A stretch of 7,234 nucleotides of DNA, taken from assembly GCA_021767885.1 (NCBI GenBank), contig JAASSM010000075.1, positions 1-7,234 on the forward strand. Direction: 5' to 3'. The position numbers and the translations under genes are program-made. The notes under the pieces were generated by a model. It did not search any database. It worked only from the letters and a program-made list of their open reading frames with translations, and was not told where the DNA came from. This DNA is from a bacterium. GTDB taxonomy: Bacteria > Krumholzibacteriota > Krumholzibacteria > LZORAL124-64-63. Each line of letters begins with the position of its first letter. The first letter of the stretch is position 1. Shown in pieces: positions 1 to 5,272 of this stretch.

Positions 1-322
1 CGGCGATCCCGCCGAGCCCCTGACCACGGGCGAGGCCGGCCTGCGGCGCTGGCACGCCATCCCGGCCACGCTCCTGCTGGTGGTGGCCGGCTACTTCCTC
101 GACCCGGTGGTCTCGCTCACCGCCGAGGCGAGCCACGCGCCCAAGGGTCTCATCGGCTTCGTGGTCCTGGCGGCGCTCACGAGCTGGCCGGAGTTCCGCT
201 CCTGCCTGACGCTGCTGCGCCGCCGGCGCCCGCTGTCGGCGGTGCTCAACGTGACGGTCAGCAACCTGACCAACCTGTGGCTGGCCGGCGTGGGCGTGGT
301 GGTCTACCTGCTGACCGGCTAG
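1..322 (+). CDS. Sodium/calcium exchanger-like membrane protein (CaCA type), C-terminal part only
   Basis: The reading frame is open from base 2 to the TAG at 320-322, giving 106 residues; the start lies left of the window. Three hydrophobic stretches are visible at about residues 20-42, 49-70 and 81-104, consistent with the last membrane helices of a cation antiporter. Residues 51-64 (IGFVVLAALTSWPE) match the alpha-repeat pattern of the Ca2+/cation antiporter superfamily, in which a T-S-x-P-E motif carries the acidic ion-binding residue. The usual following G-S-N-x-x-N motif is present only in altered form, V-S-N-L-T-N at residues 86-91. The Arg cluster at 73-76 would form a cytoplasmic loop under the positive-inside rule. 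Family membership comes from the alpha-repeat; ion specificity cannot be told. The gene converges on the peroxidase gene with 12 bp between stops. Confidence 0.7.
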   Translation, partial: GDPAEPLTTGEAGLRRWHAIPATLLLVVAGYFLDPVVSLTAEASHAPKGLIGFVVLAALTSWPEFRSCLTLLRRRRPLSAVLNVTVSNLTNLWLAGVGVVVYLLTG

Positions 323-325
323 GGC

Positions 326-343
326 GGGCCCCGGTCAGGGCCC
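326..343. terminator. Possible short GC hairpin between convergent genes
   Basis: GGGCCC at 326-331 and GGGCCC at 338-343 can pair as a 6-bp stem around a 6-nt loop, CGGTCA. The element sits at the tail-to-tail junction of the exchanger and peroxidase genes, its right arm lying within the last peroxidase codons. There is no T-run on either strand, and such stems arise easily in DNA this rich in G+C, so this is a weak call. Confidence 0.2.
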
Positions 344-934
344 CGCGGTGGCGGCCAGCTCCCGCTCGATGGCGTCGCGCAGCCGCGGATGGTCGGGTGC
401 GGTCCGCGGTCCGAAGCGCGCGATCACCCTCCCCTGCCGGCTCACCAGGTACTTGGTGAAGTTCCAGGTGGGTTCCTCCAGCTCCCCGGTGAGCAGCTCG
501 TAGACCTCGCTCTTCTGATCGCCCTTGACCCTCACCTTCTCGAACAGCGGGAAGGTGACGTCGTAGTTCTCGCTGCAGAACAGCCGGATCTCCTCGGGAC
601 TGCCGGGCTCCTGGTTCAGGAAGTCGTTGCTGGGAAAGCCGAGGATCACCAGGCCCTCGTCGCGCAGCTCGCGCCAGAGCGCCTCCAGTCCCTCGTACTG
701 CGGCGTCAGGCCGCACTTGCTGGCGGTGTTGACCACCAGGCCGACCTTGCCGCGGTACTGGCTCAGGGGCGCCGGTTCGCCCTCGAGGGTGCGGACCTCG
801 AGGTCGTAGAGCGAGGCGGTGTTCTCGCCGGCCGCGCGCACCATGCTGGCGGAGAAGGCGCTACGAGCCCAGAGGGCGGCGGCGAGGGCGGCCGCCAGCA
901 CGGCGACCACGATGACGGTCCAGATCATCTTCAT
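335..934 (-). CDS. Membrane-anchored or exported glutathione peroxidase (Cys type, thioredoxin/glutathione peroxidase family)
   Basis: A 199-residue protein that should reduce hydrogen peroxide or lipid hydroperoxides using thioredoxin or glutathione. Residues 4-25 are strongly hydrophobic after a short start with a Lys, so the enzyme is either anchored in the inner membrane or secreted to the periplasm. The peroxidase fold begins near residue 41. The peroxidatic Cys is C74 in NTASKCGLTPQYEGL; the other members of the family's catalytic tetrad are Q108 (NQEPGS), W157 and N158 (TWNFTKYL). C120 (LFCSENY) is at the position of the resolving Cys in thioredoxin-dependent members. The commonly conserved F-P-C-N-Q-F segment reads F-P-S-N-D-F here. 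ATG at 934 is preceded by GGAGG (944-940) at 5-nt spacing. The mature enzyme is the usual length. The gene lies 141 bp after the acyl ligase and probably has its own promoter. Confidence 0.93.
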   Translation of the reverse strand: MKMIWTVIVVAVLAAALAAALWARSAFSASMVRAAGENTASLYDLEVRTLEGEPAPLSQYRGKVGLVVNTASKCGLTPQYEGLEALWRELRDEGLVILGFPSNDFLNQEPGSPEEIRLFCSENYDVTFPLFEKVRVKGDQKSEVYELLTGELEEPTWNFTKYLVSRQGRVIARFGPRTAPDHPRLRDAIERELAATAGP

Positions 935-963
935 GGGAACCTCCGGTCCGGTGGCGAGGAGAC

Positions 964-991
964 AAGATAGACCCGGCCGGAGATTCGACGA
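964..991 (-). promoter_or_regulatory. Candidate sigma70-type promoter for the peroxidase gene
   Basis: On the - strand, TATCTT (969-964) resembles a -10 box at four of six positions. TCGTCG (991-986) is a weak -35 match, three of six, at 16-bp spacing. Transcription would start near 957, leaving a leader of about 23 nt with the GGAGG ribosome site. The position, downstream of a hairpin that follows the ligase gene, supports a separate transcript. The call rests on similarity alone. Confidence 0.3.
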
Positions 992-1011
992 CCCCGCCGT
1001 CTCCAGCGCCC

Positions 1012-1040
1012 GCCGCCCCGTGATCAGCTGGCGGGGCGGC
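1012..1040 (-). terminator. Perfect 9-bp inverted repeat after the ligase gene, likely terminator
   Basis: GCCGCCCCG at 1012-1020 is the exact reverse complement of CGGGGCGGC at 1032-1040, with an 11-nt loop that begins with the palindrome TGATCA. It lies 35 bp after the stop codon of the acyl ligase and upstream of the peroxidase's candidate promoter, a suitable place to end the three-gene transcript. No T-run follows on the - strand, so it may act with Rho, as an RNA-stabilising 3' hairpin, or only as a partial terminator. Confidence 0.45.
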
Positions 1041-1075
1041 CCGGAGGCGGTCGGCGGCGGCCCGGACCGCGCGCC

Positions 1076-2656
1076 CTAGCGGCCGGCGCGAAGCTCGGCC
1101 TTGAGGATCTTGCCCGACGAGTTGCGGGGCAGGCCGTCGCGGAAGAGCACCGCCCGCGGCACCTTGAACAGCGCCAGGCGCTCACGGCAGTGGCGCAGGA
1201 TCGCCTCGGCGGTCGGTCCGTCCTGGCCGCCGGTGGTCGGCGCACGGACCACGTGGGCCTCGATGGCCTCGCCGAGGAGCTCGTCCTCCACGCCGATCAC
1301 GCAGGCCTCCTGCACGCCCGCAAGCTCGGCGATGGTCTCCTCGATCTCCTTGGCGCTGACCCGGTTCGCCCCCACCTTGATGAGGTTCTTGATGCGGTCC
1401 ACCAGCCAGATATCCCCGTCGGCGTCCTTGCGGCCGAGGTCGCCGGTGTGCAGGCCATCGGCCTTGAGCACCTCGGCCGTGGCCTCGGGATCGTTCCAGT
1501 AGCCCTGCATGATGTTCTCGCCCCGGGCCACCAGTTCGCCCACCTCGCCCACGTCGCACTCGCTGCCATCGGGGCGGCGGATGGTGAGCTCGACGCCGGG
1601 GATGCCCACGCCGATGGAGCCGTACTTGCGGGGCAGGCGCTCCGGCGGCAGCCAGCTCAGGCGCGCCGACGCCTCGGTCTGGCCGTACATCACGAAGACC
1701 GCGATCCGGTCCGGCAGCGCCTCGCGCAGACGCCGCTGCAGGGCCGGGCTCATGGCGCCGCCGGCCTGCGTGACGTAGCGCAGATCCGGCCACGGACGCT
1801 CCAGGAAGTCGGTGCGCGCGGCCAGGATCGCGTAGGTGGAGGGCACGCCGGAGAAGCCGGTGACCCGGCTCTCCTGCATCCGGTCCACCACCCGGGCGGG
1901 ATAGGCGAAGCGGTTGTCCACCACCACGCGGCCACCCACCGCCACGTGGGTCAGCAGCAGGCTGTTGCCGAAGCTGTAGTGGAAGGGCAGGACGCAGAGC
2001 ACGCTGTCCCGGGCGGTGAGCCGCAGATAGGCGAGGATCTGGCGCGTGTTGGCCACCAGGTTGCGATGGGTCAGCACCACACCCCGCGGTCGGCCCGTGG
2101 ATCCGCTGGTGGGCAGGATGGCCGCGAGGTCGTCCGGGCCGTGGGTCGTGGCGACGGGAGCCTCGCCGACGGCGGCGAGGTCCGCGTCCGTCAGCAGCGT
2201 CGCGTCCCCTGGCAGCGACCACCCGGGATCCGCGCGGTCCACCAGGACCGTCCGCAGGTCCGGACCGGCGCCGGCCAGCAACTCCGGCAGGCCATCGCCG
2301 ACCACGCCGCCGCTGGTCACCAGGGCGGTGGCACCGGTGTCGGCGAGGATCCCGGCGTTGGTGTGCCGCTTGTTGGCGCTGTTGAGCGCCACGCAGCACG
2401 CGCCCGCGGCGAGGATGCCGAAGAAGCCGGCGCAGTAGTCGGCGCCGTTGTCCCGCAGCAGCCCGACGCGGTGGCCAGGGCCGAGGCCCTGCGCTTGCAG
2501 GCACCGGGCCACGCGGCGGGCCGCCGCCGCGAGCTCGGCGTAGGTGACGCGCCGCTCCCCATGCTCGATGACGCAGGCGCCCGGTGCGTCCTGCGCCGTG
2601 CTCGCCAGCAGGCCATCCACGGTGGCCGGCAGCGATCCGGCTCCTGGTGCCGTCAT
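1076..2656 (-). CDS. AMP-forming acyl ligase (ANL superfamily), probable acyl-ACP ligase
   Basis: This 526-residue, single-enzyme adenylating protein should convert a carboxylic acid plus ATP to an acyl-adenylate and pass the acyl group to a thiol, most likely on the carrier protein encoded just upstream. Core motifs are in order: the P-loop TSGSTGRPRG (183-192), LPFHYSFG (223-230), MYGQTEAS (323-330), HTGD (403-406), the hinge and core region KVGANRVSAKEIEE (427-440), and the C-terminal catalytic Lys K516 in SSGKILK. The length is normal for a free-standing ligase; there is no fused carrier or condensation domain. The P-loop has Arg191 where Lys is usual. The Phe-His segment at 225-226 resembles acyl/aryl-CoA ligases rather than the F-D segment of amino-acid-activating domains, so a non-amino acid substrate is inferred. 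Its ATG overlaps the carrier's TGA as ATGA (2656-2653), implying translational coupling. A CoA ligase is the main alternative. Confidence 0.92.
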   Translation of the reverse strand: MTAPGAGSLPATVDGLLASTAQDAPGACVIEHGERRVTYAELAAAARRVARCLQAQGLGPGHRVGLLRDNGADYCAGFFGILAAGACCVALNSANKRHTNAGILADTGATALVTSGGVVGDGLPELLAGAGPDLRTVLVDRADPGWSLPGDATLLTDADLAAVGEAPVATTHGPDDLAAILPTSGSTGRPRGVVLTHRNLVANTRQILAYLRLTARDSVLCVLPFHYSFGNSLLLTHVAVGGRVVVDNRFAYPARVVDRMQESRVTGFSGVPSTYAILAARTDFLERPWPDLRYVTQAGGAMSPALQRRLREALPDRIAVFVMYGQTEASARLSWLPPERLPRKYGSIGVGIPGVELTIRRPDGSECDVGEVGELVARGENIMQGYWNDPEATAEVLKADGLHTGDLGRKDADGDIWLVDRIKNLIKVGANRVSAKEIEETIAELAGVQEACVIGVEDELLGEAIEAHVVRAPTTGGQDGPTAEAILRHCRERLALFKVPRAVLFRDGLPRNSSGKILKAELRAGR

Positions 2657-2904
2657 GCCGCCGCCTGCTTCCGCTCCACGAACGCCACCAGGTTGTCGAT
2701 GGAGTCGAGGTTCTCGGGCACCAGCTCCTCGTCGGCGATGGACAGGCCGAGATCGCCCTCCAGGAACGCCACCAGCTCCATCACTCCCGTGGAATCGACG
2801 ATGCCAGAATCCAGCAGGGACTGATCGTCGGCGGCCAGCGGCTCGGCATCGCCGAAGAGGAAGCTCTCGATGATGTAGTCACGGATACGGTTGCGCAGCT
2901 CCAT
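2653..2904 (-). CDS. Stand-alone acyl carrier protein (phosphopantetheine-binding)
   Basis: An 83-residue acidic protein of typical carrier length. The attachment motif is LLDSGIVDSTGVMELVAFLE (30-49), with D37-S38 as the Asp-Ser pair; S38 (codon at 2793-2791) should receive 4'-phosphopantetheine. The predicted helices fit the four-helix carrier fold: about 2-16, 38-50, 57-62 and 68-79. The D-S-x-G-V-x-E-L-V-x-F-L-E form is characteristic of small discrete carriers that work with a separate AMP ligase rather than of the fatty-acid AcpP, which has D-S-L-D-x-V. It is the middle gene of the operon, 30 bp after the amidotransferase gene and overlapping the ligase gene by 4 nt. The likely role is to hold the acyl group activated by the ligase as a thioester, for amidation or transfer. 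The cargo is not known. Confidence 0.9.
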   Translation of the reverse strand: MELRNRIRDYIIESFLFGDAEPLAADDQSLLDSGIVDSTGVMELVAFLEGDLGLSIADEELVPENLDSIDNLVAFVERKQAAA

Positions 2905-2909
2905 GTCAC

Positions 2910-2922
2910 GGACCGGTCCTTT
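2910..2922 (-). promoter_or_regulatory. Ribosome binding site of the carrier gene inside a palindrome
   Basis: On the - strand AAAGGA (2922-2917) is the only good Shine-Dalgarno match ahead of the carrier ATG. It sits at a rather long 12-nt spacing and partly within the 10-bp palindrome GGACCGGTCC (2910-2919). The palindrome could fold only into a very small stem, so an effect on translation is possible but unproven. Confidence 0.35.
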
Positions 2923-2934
2923 GTCTCGGTTCAG

Positions 2935-4953
2935 TCAGCGGCGCCACTGCAAGGCTCCGGCCGGCAAGGCCGTGGCCTCGAGGCGCCCCGGATACTCCCG
3001 TCCGAACGCGCGGACGAGCATCTGCGTGGTCAGGATCCCGATGAAGGCCATGTTCTCGCGGGCCGCGGTCAGGCGTCCCGACTCCCACTTGCGCACCAGG
3101 CTGGCCACCCGCTCGGCCACCCAGAAGCCCGGCCCGGCCACCGCCCCGGGGCCGAGCAGATCGGCCACGATCTCCCGCCCGGCCGGGGTGGCGAAGGAGC
3201 TCGCGTCCGGGGCACGGTAGGGCTGCTTGGGCCGCTGGCAGATGGCGGGCGGCAGCAGGTGGGCCACGGCCTCCTTGAGCAACGCCTTCTCCTGCAGCAG
3301 CGGCATCCGGGCGGCGGCGGGGATGGAGAACGCCAGCTCGGCCAGCTCGTGGTCCAGGAACGGGAACCGCCCCTCCACCGAGTGCCCCATGAGCATGCGG
3401 TCGCCCTGGCTGCAGAGCAGGTAGCCGGACAGCAGGGTGGTGATCTCCAGGTACTGCGCCCGGGCCACCGGCCCCCAGCTGGCGAACGCGGCCGGCAGGT
3501 CGGCGACGATCCGCCGGTCCACCTCCCCGTCGCGGACCGCGGCCGAGGCCTCCGGCCGCAGGAAGGTGCGCATCATGCCGGTGTTCTGCCAGCGCGGCCG
3601 GTGGCTGAACAGCGGATCGTCCGGCCGGTCGAGATTCTGCCCGTAGAACCGCTCCAGGAACTGCGGCGGCGACTGGTCCAGGTAGGGGTACAGCCGGGTC
3701 AACAGGCGCGCCCGGCGCATGGCCCGGGGCTGGCGGGCCCAGAAGGCGCGGACCTTGGCCTCGCGCAGGATGTTGTAGCCGCAGAAGACCTCGTCGGCGC
3801 CCTCGCCGGTGAGCACCACCTTCCAGCCCTGCCGCCGGACCAGGCCGGAGAGGGCGTACAGCGGGGCCGGGGCGGTGCGCAGGACCGGCGCCTCGGCGTG
3901 CCAGGCCACGTCCGCCATGGCCTGCGCGATGTCCGCGCCGCCCACCTCCACCTCGCTGTGCTCGGAGCCCAGGTGCACCACCATGGCCTGCTGCCACGGC
4001 CGTTCGTCATAGGCGTGGTCGGCGAAGCCCACCGAGAAGGTCCGCAGGCGGTCGCCCACCTCGTGCTGGACCAGGGCGGCCGTGGCCGAGCTGTCCAGCC
4101 CTCCGGAGAGATAGGCTCCCACCGGCACGTCGGCGCGCAGCCGGATGGAGGCGGCGGCGGCGAGCTTCTCCCCGATTGCGGCGGCCATCGCGGCGCGCTC
4201 GGCACGGTCGGGATGGCGGGCGTCCTCCCGGGCGGGCAGGAACCGCGGCTGCCAGTACCGGCGGACCGCCAGGCAGTCTGGCAGGGGCGCGGCGGGAGGC
4301 GGGGACGCCGGCCCCGGCCCCGCGCACACCGCGGTGGACGCCGGGGGCAGCTGGGCGATGCCCTGCCAGGGCGTCGCCGGCGGGATGGTGACCCAGTAGG
4401 TGAAGACCTCCGCCAGGCGTGCGGGCTCCAGCGCGGTGCGGAATCCGGGCCAGGCGCCCAGGGCCTTGACCTCCGAGGCGAACAGCAGCACCGGCCCCGA
4501 GCGCGCGACGAACAGCGGGCGGATGCCGAAGCGGTCGCGGGCCAGGAACAGGCGGCGCTCCCGGGAGTCCCAGACCGCCAGGGCGAACTGCCCGTTGAAC
4601 CGGTGGACGCACGCCTCGCCCCACTCCTGCCAGGCGTGGACGATGACCTCGGTGTCGCTGGTCGTCCGGAAGACGTGGCCGCGGTGGCGCAGCTCGGCGG
4701 TCAGCTCGCGATAGTTGTAGATCTCGCCGTTGAAGACCACCCAGTGCCGGCCGTCCTCGCAGCTCAGCGGCTGCTGGCCGGAGACCAGGTCGATGATGCT
4801 CAGCCGCGCATGGCCGAGGAAGCAGGCGGCATCCTGCCAGGCGCCGAACTCGTCGGGGCCGCGGTGGCGCAGCGCGCCCACCATCCGCTCGGCGACGCCC
4901 CCGGGCAGCTGGAGATCGCCGTCCAGGGCGACGATGCCGCAGATTCCGCACAT
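2935..4953 (-). CDS. asnB: Asparagine-synthetase-like glutamine amidotransferase (AsnB family, class II)
   Basis: A 672-residue cytoplasmic enzyme with two domains. The N-terminal glutaminase (about 1-200) starts MCGICGIV, with C2 as the N-terminal nucleophile after Met removal, RHRGPD (29-34), R50, FNGEIYN (74-80) and SD-T-E (99-102). The synthetase domain has the pyrophosphate loop SGGLDSS (283-289), GEGADEVFCGY (383-393) and the R-F-P-F-L-D-H segment (529-535). It should hydrolyse glutamine and channel ammonia to an adenylated carboxylate; asparagine is the classic product. It is over 100 residues longer than E. coli AsnB (554), with a Pro/Ala-rich linker at about 203-255 and a longer tail. 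An in-frame start 22 codons upstream (5019) is rejected because Cys must follow Met and GGGAGGA precedes this ATG. It leads an operon with a carrier and an acyl ligase, so its real acceptor may be another acid. Similar enzymes occur at exosortase loci. Confidence 0.93.
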   Translation of the reverse strand: MCGICGIVALDGDLQLPGGVAERMVGALRHRGPDEFGAWQDAACFLGHARLSIIDLVSGQQPLSCEDGRHWVVFNGEIYNYRELTAELRHRGHVFRTTSDTEVIVHAWQEWGEACVHRFNGQFALAVWDSRERRLFLARDRFGIRPLFVARSGPVLLFASEVKALGAWPGFRTALEPARLAEVFTYWVTIPPATPWQGIAQLPPASTAVCAGPGPASPPPAAPLPDCLAVRRYWQPRFLPAREDARHPDRAERAAMAAAIGEKLAAAASIRLRADVPVGAYLSGGLDSSATAALVQHEVGDRLRTFSVGFADHAYDERPWQQAMVVHLGSEHSEVEVGGADIAQAMADVAWHAEAPVLRTAPAPLYALSGLVRRQGWKVVLTGEGADEVFCGYNILREAKVRAFWARQPRAMRRARLLTRLYPYLDQSPPQFLERFYGQNLDRPDDPLFSHRPRWQNTGMMRTFLRPEASAAVRDGEVDRRIVADLPAAFASWGPVARAQYLEITTLLSGYLLCSQGDRMLMGHSVEGRFPFLDHELAELAFSIPAAARMPLLQEKALLKEAVAHLLPPAICQRPKQPYRAPDASSFATPAGREIVADLLGPGAVAGPGFWVAERVASLVRKWESGRLTAARENMAFIGILTTQMLVRAFGREYPGRLEATALPAGALQWRR

Positions 4954-4963
4954 GGGTCGGATG

Positions 4964-4970
4964 TCCTCCC
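4964..4970 (-). promoter_or_regulatory. Ribosome binding site that decides the amidotransferase start
   Basis: On the - strand GGGAGGA (4970-4964) lies 10 nt before the ATG at 4953. This supports that start over the longer reading from 5019, which would bury the catalytic Cys behind 23 residues. Confidence 0.6.
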
Positions 4971-5165
4971 GCCGGGGCGAGCAGCAAGGGAACCGGGATG
5001 GGCCCCGCCAAACCCTCATCGGCCCATCTGGCCGGCGGCTTGAGCCCGGCTGCGGGATCCGGTCCCCCGGCCGTGCCGCCTCCGCTGGCCCGGCAGGATA
5101 GCAGACCGCGGCGGGATCGGCCAGGGGAGACGCCGGGGCGGGTCCGGGCCGGATCCAGGAAGTCG

Positions 5166-5194
5166 TTGCCCCGCCCGCCGCGACCGGTTAGGTT
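5166..5194 (+). promoter_or_regulatory. Candidate sigma70-type promoter for the FKBP gene
   Basis: TTGCCC (5166-5171) matches the -35 consensus at four of six positions. TAGGTT (5189-5194), at 17-bp spacing, keeps the T-A-...-T positions of a -10 box. Transcription would start near 5201, giving a leader of about 72 nt. The inverted repeat at 5192-5204 overlaps the -10/start region and could be an operator. No sigma-E-like promoter with correct spacing was found. Confidence 0.35.
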
Positions 5195-5258
5195 CGGGGC
5201 GAACGGACGGTCTGGGGCGAGCCGTGGTCGGCCCGCCCCGTGTTCATGTCTACGCCCG

Positions 5259-5264
5259 AAAGGA
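5259..5264 (+). promoter_or_regulatory. Ribosome binding site that decides the FKBP start
   Basis: AAAGGA lies 8 nt before the ATG at 5273. It favours this start over the in-frame GTG at 5240 and ATG at 5246, which would add residues ahead of an otherwise ideal lipoprotein signal peptide. Confidence 0.6.
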
Positions 5265-5272
5265 CCGAGATC

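Larger units (their letters stand above)
4954..5272. other. Divergent intergenic region between the amidotransferase operon and the FKBP gene
   Basis: This 319-bp spacer holds no convincing gene; open frames across it read as Arg/Pro-rich shadows. It should carry the promoters for both divergent units. The FKBP side has a reasonable candidate promoter (5166-5194). On the - strand only a loose -10-like TATCCT (5100-5095) is seen, with a poor -35 (TGGCCG, 5123-5118) at 17-bp spacing. A small perfect inverted repeat, GTTCG-GGG-CGAAC, lies at 5192-5204. The heptamer GGGGCGA appears twice nearby, at 5196-5202 and 5214-5220. No riboswitch or tRNA was recognised. Confidence 0.5.

Noticed and set aside
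1190..2824. + strand open frame (544 codons) antisense to the acyl ligase
   Set aside because: The opposite strand encodes every core motif of an AMP-forming ligase; the antisense product has no family features.
1076..4953. Reading the trio as part of an exosortase/PEP-CTERM locus
   Set aside because: Enzyme types are similar, but no exosortase, PEP-CTERM protein, glycosyltransferase or PLP decarboxylase is present, and both ends of the operon are bounded by unrelated genes within the window.
4954..5019. Longer start for the amidotransferase at 5019
   Set aside because: Class II amidotransferases need Cys directly after the initiator Met; the ATG at 4953 provides this and has GGGAGGA upstream.
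2584..5043. Very long + strand open frame (819 codons) antisense to the carrier and amidotransferase genes
   Set aside because: Its translation is a low-complexity Gly/Arg/Gln/His-rich product, and it lies opposite three frames with clear family motifs. Long antisense frames are expected in DNA this rich in G+C.
617..5169. Exact 14-bp repeat CAGGAAGTCGTTGC at 617-630 and 5156-5169
   Set aside because: One copy is antisense to peroxidase coding sequence and the other lies in the divergent spacer. There is no third copy or flanking similarity, so chance is the simplest explanation.
5240..5272. Earlier in-frame starts (GTG 5240, ATG 5246) for the FKBP protein
   Set aside because: They would put about ten polar, charged residues before the signal peptide; the ATG at 5273 has AAAGGA at 8 nt and gives a classic lipoprotein signal.
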